Positions 45,125 through 56,992 of a stretch of 64,000 bases of DNA are shown here, one piece after another. Source of the stretch: Erythrocercus mccallii (taxonomy: Eukaryota; Chordata; Aves; Passeriformes; Dicruridae). The position numbers and the translations under genes are program-made. The stretch is from assembly GCA_013397435.1 (NCBI GenBank), contig VZRG01000353.1, positions 496,001 through 560,000 of the forward strand. Direction: 5' to 3'. The notes beneath the pieces are model-generated. The model ran no database searches. It was not told the origin of the DNA and worked only from the letters and a program-made list of their open reading frames with translations. Each line of letters begins with the position of its first letter. The first letter of the stretch is position 1.

Positions 45125-48100
45125 AATCCTCATTAGTCCAGGCAGAAAGTGCCAGATGGCAAATGCAACAAAAGCTGAGCAAAAACTAGCAACAAAAAAT
45201 GCACTATCCAGGATTATACTGTAACCAAATTCAGAGCTGCTGTGTCTGCAGTGTTCCCACCCCAGTCAGCATTTGGGAAAGTCTTCTCAGTCCACTGTGG
45301 ATGCAATGCAAATTCCCAGCTCTTTGCCCCTCTCTGAGGAAAAGCTCTGACTGATGTGTGTGAGACTTGAGCCACTGGACAAGACTGAGCCAACATCAAA
45401 AAGAACTCAAGGGAAAGAGGCATCAGCTGCCAGGGAGATGGAGCAGATGGCAACTCACTGCTCCCAGAGTCGTGTGATTATGTGAGGCTCACTCAGAAAA
45501 AGATGTGCCAGACTAGCAAATTTTAATGAAAATGAGAAAACCAATTCCTCATAAAGTCAAAATCCTTCCTCTCTGGGCTTCTCTGGCTAAGCTCTGTAGG
45601 CATGTGACTGAGACATTTATGAATCACATTTATGTTCACTGCTCTTGCACAGGGTGACTTTTTTGCACCCAGTGACTTTGTCTCCCCTTCGTTAGAGGCT
45701 CTCGTAGAAATTCTTCTTTCCACCCAGCTCCATGCTTGCAAAATCCATGGGCATGTCAATTCCTGGGAAACATCTCCCTCCCTCCTGACTGTGATTGGAA
45801 CCAGCCAAGTGGTTCAATGGTTCTTGGTGGGATCCACAGCACTAAGTCTCTTTCCAAAGGAAATGAGGCTAAAGGGAGATTTCTTTCCTTGCTGGGGAGA
45901 CTTTCCCACACATTAAAAACATAATGCAGATGTTCTTTCCATGAGGAGAGAGAGCTGCTCTCTGGTTTTGGACTCTGAGTGACTTGTACTGCACTAGCTC
46001 TGTCCTACCCATCATTTCTTGGCTTCCCAATCCAGAGTAGATCATTTGGATCTGTGTCTTTCCCATCTTCATGATGCTGTGGCAGGACCAGGGGCTGTGG
46101 TTTATACAGACATGGCTTTAACATTTTCTCAGGTGGTTTGGTTTTTTTTCCCCATCAAAATCTGAACGGTTTCCCCCTCATACAGCCATGCTACTGGATC
46201 TTGGAATATTCTGAATATCCTGAGTTGGAAGGGACTCACAAGGATCATCAGCTCCTGTGGAGGTGTCTTGAGTTGCCATCCTGGTATCACCCAAATTGCA
46301 GCTCATGTGGGTTTCAGTGACACAGGGAAAACCCACAAGCTGTTATTGATATTTCTAACCCTGAACTAAACCAGCCTTCTCCTCTCAGACCCCTCAAACT
46401 GGTTTGAAGCCATTCCTAGAAGTCTCCACTCCAGGTTTCCTCCTCCAAGGCATAAACACACATTACCAAAAGCCAATCCCGCCCTCTAGGAATGCTTATA
46501 AATTTTCAGCCTGCAATTTTGCAGTCTGGGCTCTGAGATTTGCCTGCAATTTGGCAGCATTGATAGCTGGGCGGTCAGAGGTGAACAAACCAAGCAGTAA
46601 AAAATTGTAGGATGGCTCAGATGTTCACCAGTTCAGTGGGTGGGAATTGAATCCTGTGCTCAAATCCTTGTCCTTCTTTAGATCTCCACTTAGCCATTCC
46701 TTCCCTATAATTACCTTGATCTTTGTAGTAAAAAATCTATTTCTTTATGCTGATTTATCTTCAGAATCATTTGTTTGGAGAGACCTTCTCCTCCTGGAAA
46801 GGCCTTTCTGCTGTCACACGAGCATCCTCTTTTCTGTCCCTATTTCTGTGGCATCCTATACTTTTAAAATAAATAAGGTATGCATAGGGATGGGCTGGGA
46901 AAGGTCACTCACAGGCAGATTCACACACAGCTCACTAGTTCAAAACTCTGGATTGTTTTTGAGACAGATTGATGATCCCAGCAAGGGTAAATACTGGATG
47001 GGATGGAAACCAGTGGAAAATAAGTGGGAAAAGTACTCCTGTGAACTTTCAAGTGCCAAAAAACAATTGCAGGCAAACAGCCTGGATGTGATTCCTCTCA
47101 TCACCACAGTTGTATTTCATGTCCTACCACTGTGTCCAACCCTTCCCAGTGAGGAGGATGAGCAGGGTACAACCTCAATGGAATTATCCAATGATTCTAC
47201 AAAACAGAGCTAAATCAGGGAAGTTCACAATATGTCTGATCAGGGAAAAGTGAACATCAACCCAAAGAGCATCATCTCAGGGATCCAGTCCACACCTAGA
47301 GCTGCAAGGGTGTACACACAGCTCAGGTTCTGTCTGCTGGAGTGGAGACAGACAGCAACAGGGATTGTCCAGGAGGAGACACAGCTGTCAGCATGGATTG
47401 GTCAGGAATTCAGGTCCTTACAGCTGCTCATTCATTCTGTTTATCACACAGGCTAAGCAGGAATACATTGTCCAGACCACATCAGTGGTCAGACAAATGA
47501 GTGGAGGCATCTTCCTTCAAAGGCCAGGCACTTCTATGCTCCCTGTCAGCAGGTACCACACACCTGGCAACACTGCCAGCAGCAAAATGATGCCCCCACA
47601 AGTCCCCTTGATTCCTAAAGGAGGGCACAGAAGGCTGGCTTTGCAATGATATGGACATTTTCTGTTGAGGACCATGCCAAGAACTGTCAAACTCATTCAT
47701 CAGCTGCCTCTGTACAAAGGGCAGCAGCATTCACTGGCCAGAAGCTTGGCAGGGCTTCAGAGCACTGACCTAGAAGTTAAAGGCTCTTTGTTTATTACTA
47801 ATCCCTGGAGCTATACAGTCCCAAAGCCATTCCCTTTCTGTGCAACACAAGACCAGCTTTCACAGCCCCCAGCCTGAGCCCAGTGAAGTCAATAGAAAGG
47901 CTGCCATTGTCTCTGGTGACCAATGCACTGTCCCTGGATTCTGCAAAACAAGACTGGCTCCTGCCTTTGTTGAAATCAATACAAGTATTACCAGTGGCCA
48001 CTGCTGAATCTAAACGGAGCCATGGCATGTGTCCCTCAGGAGCCTGAAATCGCTGGTTGCCTTTTTCTGAATATTTCAGAGAATGCAGGATAAAGGCTTA

Positions 48101-48370
48101 GATGTTCAGCAGGTTTTTAAAATTTGAAGTACCTTTTGTTCCCAGAAGGACTTCTTACATCATGTGCTCCTTTGTCCTGCTCCCACATAACCCTTTTTGA
48201 AAGCCTTACATCTCGTAGAAGCTGTTCTGGTGTGATGTGAAGCCACTATCTGGGTATAGCAACACCTTTTCTAGTGCAAAAATTGAGCTGGGGAATGGGG
48301 GATCAGGCAAATAAATATCAGCTAACTGCTGGAAACCACCCAAGAAACTGTTTTCATGTTAAAAACAAAA
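45125..48370. other. Intergenic, mostly unique sequence
   Basis: One CR1 tip (46201-46258). It includes the longest ORF of the window, 188 codons at 46647-47213 (+), which has no recognisable domain and looks like a chance frame. A short pair of direct repeats (cctgcaattttgcag, cctgcaatttggcag) lies near 46510-46556. Confidence 0.65.
46201..46258 (-). mobile_element. CR1 LINE 3' tip, antisense
   Basis: atattctgaatatcctgagt followed by tggaagggactcacaaggat is the inverted end of the subfamily also seen at 53161. Confidence 0.8.
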
Positions 48371-48520
48371 GCCCTGGGTTATATCCTTGGGCAAGGCTCC
48401 TCCTGGACTACTGGGGTCTTCTCTGCTCTCACTGTCTTTGTGTCATTAATAACATTGCTGGTATTAATTGGTCCTTGATAAAGATCAGAATGATTCTCAG
48501 ATTTGGGGGGGAAAAATAAT
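48371..48520 (+). repeat. Copy 1 of a 150-bp local duplication
   Basis: Runs from gccctgggttatatccttgg through gtcattaataacattgctgg and ccttgataaagatcagaatg to an AT-rich end. It pairs with copy 2 at 49307-49460 at roughly 75-80% identity by eye, in the same orientation and about 0.94 kb apart. It does not resemble CR1 or the LTRs here. Confidence 0.8.
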
Positions 48521-49306
48521 AATTAAAAAATCAAGCCATGAAATCCTGAGCCAGGCATCCAAGAGGAGGATGAGTTGCCCTCTGGAATTGTCCTCTTCTC
48601 CATCTTGACCACAAGGAGAGCCAACCCAGTATTTTACACTAAGTCCTTGCAGTTTCACTGACAGAACACAGAGGAAAACTGACCCACAGAAAGCAAACCC
48701 ACCCCACTGACCATGGCAAGCACAAGGCTAAGCCACAGTGTTTCAGGTCAAACTTTTCAGAGCTTTCTTCAATTTTGCACAATTACTGCAGGTAAAATGG
48801 CTTTTGTAGGTCTTGGCACCAAAAAAAAGTCTGCATGTTGCTATTTTCTACATTAAAAGAATTGTTTCCATTGGAATTTTGAATGTTGAGAAATGAAAAT
48901 TTAATTCTTATTGGTTTAGGTTATTTTTATTCAAAAAAAAAAAGGCTGAGTGGGACATTTTTATGCTGAGTTCACTCTGTTTAATGCACTGGCAGAAAGG
49001 CCCCAGACAGATGCTGGTGGAGGACTGACATTTCTCTTTATGGCAGCAGATGGAGCTACATCCTCAATAATGTTCTTTTCCAGACAGGAGAGCCCAGAAA
49101 AGGAGGTGTGCTGATCACTTCTCCCAAAACTTCATCCAGAAAGGGACTGGGTGGACAAAGGAGATGAATAAGCAGGGGTGGAAAGAATGAAGAAATTTCC
49201 AGGACTGGGATCATTACCCACTTCTCCAAGGGTTTTATTTACCAGACATTAACAATGGAAGCTGTAACCCCCACTTCATCCACTGTAACATGTGCTAGAA
49301 GAAAAT

Positions 49307-49460
49307 CCCCTGGGTTACATCCTTGAGCAAGACTTCTCCTGGACAGCTGGAAATTCCTCTGCTCTAGGTGTCTGTGTGTCATTAATAACATCACTGATAT
49401 TTATTAGTCCTTGATAAAGATTAGAATTATTCTCAAATTGGGAAGAAGGGGGAAATATTA
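49307..49460 (+). repeat. Copy 2 of the 150-bp local duplication
   Basis: Contains ccctgggttacatccttgag, gtcattaataacatcactga and ccttgataaagattagaatt in the same order as copy 1. It runs into an ATT-rich simple repeat. The spacer between the copies shows no other recognised repeat. Confidence 0.8.
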
Positions 49461-49504
49461 TTATTAATAATAACAATAGTTATTATTATAATCATAATAA
49501 TAAA
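49456..49504 (+). repeat. ATT/AAT-rich simple repeat
   Basis: About 50 bp of impure ATT and AAT triplets directly after copy 2 of the duplication. Confidence 0.9.
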
Positions 49505-52500
49505 CCAAACACATGAAAAATAAACAAAAACCAAGGCCAAAGCACTTGTTTGTTGCACATCCAAGTGTTTGCATTTCTCCACAGTCTGGCTGCAGTCAAC
49601 CTTCAGACCATCACTCTTCTGCCAGAGTTGTTTTACTCCCTCCCGTTCAGTGGAAGAGCTGGGGTTCTTCATTAAATTCCAGGAATTCATCATTTAATTG
49701 TCTTAAATGATTTTATTAGCCTGTGTCTTCCACGTCCAGGTCTGGAAGACTCTCCATCTCCTGCCAGGCACCCTTAGCTCTTGGCTTCTTCTCCTTTCCT
49801 ATACAATAGTTTAAGTCTTGCAGATCTTTTTAATTTGTATGGATTAAAACCTCCTCTGGCATATGTTCATGCTTCATCTTCAGGACTCCATAAATTCCTT
49901 CAACATTCTCCTCCAGACCTGCTCCTCTCAAGTTTTCCTGTATTCTCTCCAAAAGAAGAACAGAGAGAGACTCCTTCTTCTCCTCTACAATGACAGAAGC
50001 CATAATTTTGAGTATTATTTCCTTGAAGTGGTAGAAAAGTGAATCATTGTGTAAGCACAACACCTTGTTATTTATGGGCAGGCAAATCACAGAACGAAAT
50101 TTCAATAATACTGTGTTTATCATCACAAAAACCTCGGCAACGTTTCCACAAGACTGAGCAGCATCAGCCTGGAGCCTTCAGGTTATTGTGAAAGGCATCC
50201 ACGAAAATGTAAAATCATCTCAGGCTCTAGCAGAGCCTAAGCTGGGTGGGGCAGGAGGGAAAGTTTATTTATTATTTCCAAATCCATTTTATTCTAGCCA
50301 GGGCTAAACAAGCTGTTCCTGGATGGCAGAGCCTGCCTGGATTTGTTGTTTGGAAGCTTGTGGTTGGATTTTCAATGCCTGTGAGCTTCCAATGGGGCTT
50401 TCCCTCTACCTCAGGTTTTAATTTGAATTCTTTGGTGCCTTGTAAGGAATGATTTCATGGCATAGACCTTCCTTCAGTGGAGGAATTGCTATGTTCTCTG
50501 TCTTCCTTCAGGCTACCTACTTTCATTAAACTCCTTGGAATCAGTACTTTTGCAGCTTTTTTCTCTCTGCCAGGTTTGCTTTAAACAGTCTGTAGCATGC
50601 CAAAGCTATTGGGATGGAAAGGCTCACCTCAGCATCCTCACAGCTAGAAACTGGGGATGCAGCTGGGAAAATGTGGGATTTTGACATCTTTCAAAAATGA
50701 GGCAGTTCCCATGAACGTGTCAGTGTCACCAGCCTCACAAATTGCAGGAAAAAAATTAGATTTCCTGGGATAAGAGCTGCAACTGTTGCCTGAGTGTCTG
50801 CTTCATCTTACATACCTGAGATGCTTCTGATTTGTGGACAGGGAGACGCTGGCAGAGCAAATTGCCCTTCTCTGGTGTATTCCTCCCTGTCTTCCCTTGC
50901 CCCTGCCAAGAAAGCAGGAGTGCAGTGACCACTCCCTGGTAATCAACCCACATCTCTGCATTAAAAAGGCAGCATCAGGCTTCTGTAGCTTTTAATCTGT
51001 CCTGAAACGTGTTGGGACCGGGCAGAGGGAACTGAGCTTCACTGTGCTCATGGGGGAAGCTGGCAGACGTGTGCTTTGCCCTGTTGGCAGATGAGTAGGG
51101 CCAGAGCCCAAGCACGGAGACAATTTTGAAGGAGTTACAAATCTGAAAAACACTCAGGCATTTCCAGCTGGGAGGCTTTTCAGTGCTCTCCAGTGAGGTT
51201 TTGGATGCTGGTGGAGAGAGAAGCCAGGTAAGAGAGAGAAAGCGTTGGTGTTTTCCAATCGTCCCACCCACCACGGAGAGAGGCAAGAGCCAGGAACACC
51301 TTTCATAACATCTCTGATGTTTTCCCCTCTGCAAGAAAGAGCTCTCAGTTGTGGTTCTCACACGCAGATAAGATCACAGGGTGCAGGGGCAGAGGGGAGG
51401 CACTGACTGGAACTATTGTAACTCGCTCTGAAGCTCCTGGGTCTCAGGTAGGAGCCACGTGAGAGCAACACGTGCCGTGGGAATCCAGGCAGGAGGGGCA
51501 CTGGGGCTGGATCTTGTTTATTGTTCTTGCCTGAGCCTGGCCTGGAAAGCAAGGGGGAGCTCAGGAGAACACAATGTACCCTGCTCCCTTCCTGTGTCCA
51601 CCCAAAGGCAATTTATTCTCAAGCTGAGCCATGGCCCCAAAGCAAAATAAATTCTCATGTTTGGCTCCAAACACAGAGTACAGTGCAGATAAGGAAACCT
51701 TCAGTGTGAAATGCTTCCTATATGGGAAATGCTGATGGAAAATGATGGACAGGGGCTTGTCCCACATTATTGGCACTCCTGGCTGCTGCAGAGGGTTTCT
51801 TCGGCCCTTAGGAGGGATTTCAATAAAATTCATGCTCTTGTCTTACCTTCAACTCCCCCTTTTTGGATCTCCCCAGCTATCCAGCTTGTGCCCACAAAGC
51901 TCCCTGTGTCCTGGAAGGATTCTGGGAAGTTTAAGAAGGTCATGAGAAGGACTGGGAAGGATCCCAGGCTGTAGGGATGGGCTGTGTGCCCAGGCCAGGG
52001 TCCCATGCTCTTGGTGTCACAATGAACCTCACATCCCAACAGGAAACAAAGGTGTGTTGGTGGTGACCAGGGCTTCAAACCATGAATGGTACTGAACATC
52101 ATCCTGTGTCTGAGTCTTACCCATGTTGGATCAGGTCAGTGGCTTAATATCTTCTGAAAAAAAAACACAAACCACAGAAATTCATAAAACTAATCGAAAA
52201 TGGAGCACTGGCAGAGAAGATTTCCCCATTCAAACTCACTTTGTCTCTTGAAAATATTTCCTGTGGATGTTCAAAATTCTTTTTTTCCCCCACAGGAAGG
52301 GGGAACAGGCAAGAGAACTGGAGGTATTTATCCCTAATTATCTAAGCAGCAGAATGAAGATTAATATCTTGCTGTCATAACCTGAAGAGAGGGACAAGCA
52401 TCTGTCTGTCCCATACATTGGTCAAAGTAACACAATGGAGGTTGTTTGCTCCTGTCACCTCCTTACTGTGATGAGCTCACCAAACCAATATCTTGCAGAT

Positions 52501-52966
52501 GTCTTCTGTAAAAAAACCACCAGGGTTAGGCTCCCTCCACAGCCAAGGAACACTTCTAGCACACAATTTATCTGCTACACATCTGTGTTTGGAAAATTGA
52601 ATTGAACCTTGCAGTCAATAATCTGGGCAGTGACATAACTCACCCTGTGTCAGGCGCCTGCGTGTGCCTGGCTGGATCCCTGCCCAAATTCTGTTGGCTA
52701 TGTTAACTAAATCTCCTTTGGCCTCCTAAATCACAAGGAGACACCTCTGGATGTATGCACTGGGTGCCTGTGTCAGTAAGAAGGATCTGATCCCTGTGTT
52801 AGCTTTGTTTGTGAGTTGGAAAGAACAGCATGGAACACCCTTGTGGTCTTTGATCCCAACTGAAAGGGAAGAAAAAAAAGGTAAATGGAAATTTCTCCTG
52901 CCTTGCCACTGGCCGTGGGATTTGTAGTTCCCTCAGTGTTCTGTGGACACAACAGGTAGGTTCATC

Positions 52967-53001
<35 letters not shown>

Positions 53002-53160
53002 AGCTGTTTTTAGACCTTTATGGTAGGTTGTGTTACACTACTCCTACATGACTGTGCAAGTAGCCATTTCCTTCCTTGAAATGGCAGCAGTGAGGAAAAT
53101 ACCTTGATATTCTCTTACTTGGAGATGAGTGGAGGTGAAGTCTGGAGAGGTGAAACTATC
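49505..53160. other. Intergenic, no gene recognised
   Basis: 3.7 kb with no CR1 or LTR that I recognise. An A28 run lies at 52972-52999. ORFs are short and unremarkable. Confidence 0.65.
52972..52999 (+). repeat. A28 homopolymer
   Basis: Twenty-eight uninterrupted A bases, the longest homopolymer in the window. I do not recognise a retroposon in the preceding 200 bp, so its origin is open. Confidence 0.95.
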
Positions 53161-53276
53161 TAGAATCACTGAATGTCATGAGTTAGAAGGGACCCACAAG
53201 GATCATTGAGTCCAGCTCCTGGCCCTGCACAGGGCAGCCCCAAGAACAACATCCTGTGCCTGAGAACAGGACCTTT
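53161..53276 (-). mobile_element. CR1 LINE 3' end, antisense
   Basis: tagaatcactgaatgtcatg, then agttagaagggacccacaag, then ggccctgcacagggcagccc and caagaacaacatcctgtgcc: the antisense counterpart of the 13443 copy. Confidence 0.9.
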
Positions 53277-55238
53277 CTCAAGGGACATCCAGTTAGTTGG
53301 AAATGGTCATTTGGTTTCTAAACAGGCAATGAGGACCAGACAGGTGCTGCAGGCATCCCAGATTGTGGATAACCATGGAAACTGCTGTCAAATCTGCTGG
53401 CACATCACACCATAACTTGTATCTGAAGAAAAAGAACCTACATTTCATCCCTTGCCCTGAGCTGATCTCTTTCACTAGAAAAATATTTGCAGGCTGCTGG
53501 GTTTCAATATGTTCAAGTGGCAGAGTTACAGTGCACCAGCCCTTGGGCACCAGCTATTGAAAAGCAGCCCTTCTGTTTATCTGATCCAGCTCTTACCAAG
53601 ATTGCAACCCCTCCTTCTCAACAGAATGGAATTTGCTGGCACTACTGCCAGCCTGTTCCATCTTTTCAATAATTGCCATGACCGTGCAGCATGCCAGGGT
53701 GTTGGCAGATGCACTTCAGAGGAGGAGGGCATTGCTCTGCATGTCTTTGCTTTCATTAAAAAAATTCCCCAGAATTATTATATTAGCCCCTATTCCCAAA
53801 ACATGTCTAGACCGAGTTATTTAGTGTGGGCTGCATTACAGAGTCCTGCCCCAAAGAACTAACCACCCCTGAATTGTTCATGATTTGTTTATTAAGAGTA
53901 TTGCAGTCAGAGATCCCTGTCTCCCTACATGCTAGTCAACTAGAAAGAAAACACTCGAAACACAGATATCCATCACCTAAAGCATGTGCAGCCTGACAAA
54001 GATGAAATAAATAAAGAGAGAAAAGAGACCAGTGCATGAGTGCAAAATTATTTAGGTTTTAAAGATCTTTGGGGCAAGCACAGAGAAATTCTAGGGCAAA
54101 ACTGATGGGTTTAACCCATTTTTTCTCAACCCCAAACTTTAGGAATTGGTTTTCAAGGCAGATCTTTAGCAAGAGGGTGTGGAGAAAAGTATGAGGATTG
54201 TTTAGGTTTTGTGAATCTTTTGAACTTTCAAATTTAGAACAAAGTGTATCTGGATATTTTTTTTAAATTGAGGCTATCATGAAACATTCCTCCATGCAAT
54301 TTAAGACATTGTTTGTACAAGCAAGATGCCCTGATTGATTTCTTTGACTTTGTAACTGAATGCAAGACTATGTTATGCAAGCTTCAATTATTCTTATTTG
54401 GAAACAATTTTCTCTTTTACTTTCAGGGTTCTTTGGGGAATAGGAGGCAGTTCAAAACATCAGGGTTTGCCAAAGCAAAAGCTAAGAAAATCTTCCAAAA
54501 AGTTTCACTTGGTTCTGAGTCTGTGTTGAAGCAATTCTGATAAACTTTAATTTTGGCAGAAGAATGTGTCTCTCCTAATCTTCTCTTGGGTACCAAATAT
54601 TATACCAGCATCATTGCTTCAAAGTAAAACTCTCTGGGATTTGGTACACATGAACACTTCAGGGTCTGACAGTTTCAAGAGAATAACATCAAGTTCACTG
54701 AGATTGGAGAATCAAACATATTAACCTCAAGGTTTACATATTTTACAAGAAAAACAAAGGACTAAAAAAAAGTCAGGCTGGCTGGAAATTCAACCAGAGC
54801 TGAACCCTAGTTTAAGCCTCTGCACCAAGGACTTGTCTACACTAGAATTCTAGTTGAAAACTCATCCTGCTGCAGCCATATTGATTTTGGTATATGAAGC
54901 AGTTCTGTATATGGTCAGAAACATTTATTCTAAATATCATGAAGATATATCCCTGAGAAAGTAGAATCATGAGTATTTAGTCTTTCCACTTTGAACTGTG
55001 CCATTCAGGAGAGAAGGTGAATCCTACAGCTGCGGGACAGGTTAACCTTCAAGATCAGTAGATAAAGGGGTGATACTTTTAATTTGGAAGTCTCACTCCA
55101 GATCCCACTTCAGACCCAAATGAGTATCGTGACAGGCAATGTGGGGTTTTTGTTCAGGATGAAAATGAACTAATCTGATATTTCAGGTTTTTTCCATGTT
55201 GGGTTTTTTTTTGCTTTTTTTTTTCTATAGTGAAATCC
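53277..55238. other. Intergenic, no gene recognised
   Basis: About 2 kb of AT-rich sequence. No repeats or protein families seen. Confidence 0.65.
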
Positions 55239-55295
55239 ACAGAATCACAGAGTGGCCTGGGTTGGAAGGGATCTTACAGGGATCTCTGTTCCATA
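55239..55295 (-). mobile_element. CR1 LINE 3' tip, antisense
   Basis: cacagaatcacagagtggcc followed by tgggttggaagggatcttac is an inverted CR1 end about 57 bp long. Confidence 0.82.
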
Positions 55296-55743
55296 ATCTG
55301 AAGTCTGTACACAACCTTGCAATCAGTCCCATCCCTCTTGCACTCTGCTCCTAAGGCATGAGTCCAATTTTCTGAGAAAAGCTGTGGCAAATGAGAGCAC
55401 TGGGAATGTCCTAAAGGTTAATCAGGTTGTCTTGTATCAACCTCCATCTTGTCTACCAGGTCCCCGTTGCACACCTGGGCAGTGTACTTGGAGGATCTGT
55501 CTCTACCCCACTGCTGGGGGAGTGACACCTGCCAGTATGGACTGGGACAGACACAACCTGCTATGGAACATGATGTGTGACGGTATCTGAATGTCCTGAC
55601 AAGGTTTTGCAGTTAGAGTTCTTCTTTCTTTCCCATTTTCACAGCAAACAGCAAAAATATCAACCCCTCCTTATCCAAATTTTGGACATTTCCTATCACT
55701 ACATGTTGCAGATGATTGGGCACACCCAGCCAACAGAAGACAG

Positions 55744-56332
55744 GGAGCAACCTGGTCTAGAGGAAGGTGTTCCTACCCATGGCAGGGGGTTGGAACTAGA
55801 TGATCTTTAAAATCCTTTCCAACCCAAACCATTCTGTGATTCTACGATGATGCCTTAAGTTTTAGCTTTCATGCCTTTCAAATTCTGTGCTGCCTAGGGG
55901 TGCAGTTCTGAGCCTCATATTAAGTGTTAGTCAGCTCTCTTCACAAAGTAGGGAGACAAAACAAATCCTTTCCCAGATGGAGACCAAGGACAATGTTACA
56001 AGTTTTCAGGCCCAAAACCATAAGAAACGTGGACTGAAGAGAGAAAACAAGAATGGGATTTCATAATCTGAAGCTGTAATTGGACAATTAACCCCAATAT
56101 GCAAATAGACCAAAACTTATAAAAGTGTGAGACCTCATGACCAGTCAGCCATTTTGTGACCATTTTGGGTCCACCTTGGGTGTAGCCCCAGCCAGGCTCT
56201 TGTCCTGCCCAAGGTGTAGCCTAAAGGCCTTTTAATAAATACCTACTTTATTCTCTTAGCACTGTCCAGTCTCTGTTCCAGGTCAGCTTTCCCGAAGCAT
56301 CAATGATTTTATGATTCTATGATTTTATGATC
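55744..56332 (+). mobile_element. CR1 LINE 3' end, sense, split by an LTR in its tail
   Basis: gagcaacctggtctagagga through ccaacccaaaccattctgtg and gattctacgatga ends at 55850. The tail repeats (atgattttatgattctatga) resume at 56303 after the LTR. Confidence 0.87.
55851..56302 (+). mobile_element. Solo LTR of an endogenous retrovirus, sense, inside a CR1 tail
   Basis: 452-bp block with TG...CA ends (TGCCTTAAG at 55851, GAAGCATCA ending 56302). It interrupts the CR1 tail and is flanked by ATGA (55847-55850 and 56303-56306). It has a TATA box (cttataaaag near 56116) and AATAAA at 56234-56239, 63 bp from its 3' end. There is no internal retroviral sequence. It looks like an avian ERV LTR; its sequence and orientation differ from the LTR at 9150. 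Confidence 0.82.
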
Positions 56333-56591
56333 AGGGTCAGCTGTTCTGAAGCTCGTTTCATCCAAGCTGCTTCTTGCAGCTCCATCCCACACATCCACTC
56401 TGGGCTTTGCAAAGGGCCCTGCATTTGTCCTCTCCATGCCCCTACCCACCCACAGCTACAGCACCAGGAAATTTTGAATCAGACCAAAGAGGGACAGTCA
56501 CCTCCATGCTATCCTGTCCCAGGCAGCCTTTCCCAAGGTTTTTCTAAATCATGGGCCTTTCCATCCCAGGCAGTGCTGTCTCATGGCCATG

Positions 56592-56992
56592 AGGGTCTGG
56601 AGCTCAAGTCTTATCAGGAGCAGCTGAGGGAATTGGGTTGTTTAGCCTGGAGAAAAGGAGGCTCAGGAGGGATCTTATCACTCTTTGCTCCTGAAAGGAG
56701 GTTGTATAGAGATAGGGGTTAGGTTTTTTTCACCAAGTAACAAATGATAGGTCGGGAGGAAACGGCTTCAAGTTGTGCCAGGCGGGGTTCATACTGGATA
56801 TTAGGGAAAACTTCTTCACCAAAGGGTTATGAAGCACTGGAACAGGTTTTCCAGGGAAGTGGTAGAGTCATCATCCCTAGAGGGATTTAAAAGGTGTGTA
56901 GATGTGGCACTCGGGGACGTTAGTGTTGAGTTAATGGTTGGACTCAATGATATAAGAGGTCTTCTCCAATCTTAATTATTCTGTGATTCTAG
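56592..56992 (+). mobile_element. CR1 LINE 3' region, sense, ~400 bp
   Basis: ggagcagctgagggaattgg, tagcctggagaaaaggaggc, tactggatattagggaaaac, then tgttgagttaatggttggac and a final ttattctgtgattctagg give a nearly full CR1 3' region. Confidence 0.94.

Noticed and set aside
46647..47213. Longest ORF in the window, 188 codons, + strand
   Set aside because: No recognisable domain. About one open frame of this length is expected by chance in 64 kb over six frames. There is no promoter, splice or poly(A) context.
52790..52999. Processed retrocopy ending in A28
   Set aside because: The preceding sequence matches no gene or SINE that I recognise and no target duplication is evident; a simple homopolymer expansion is enough.
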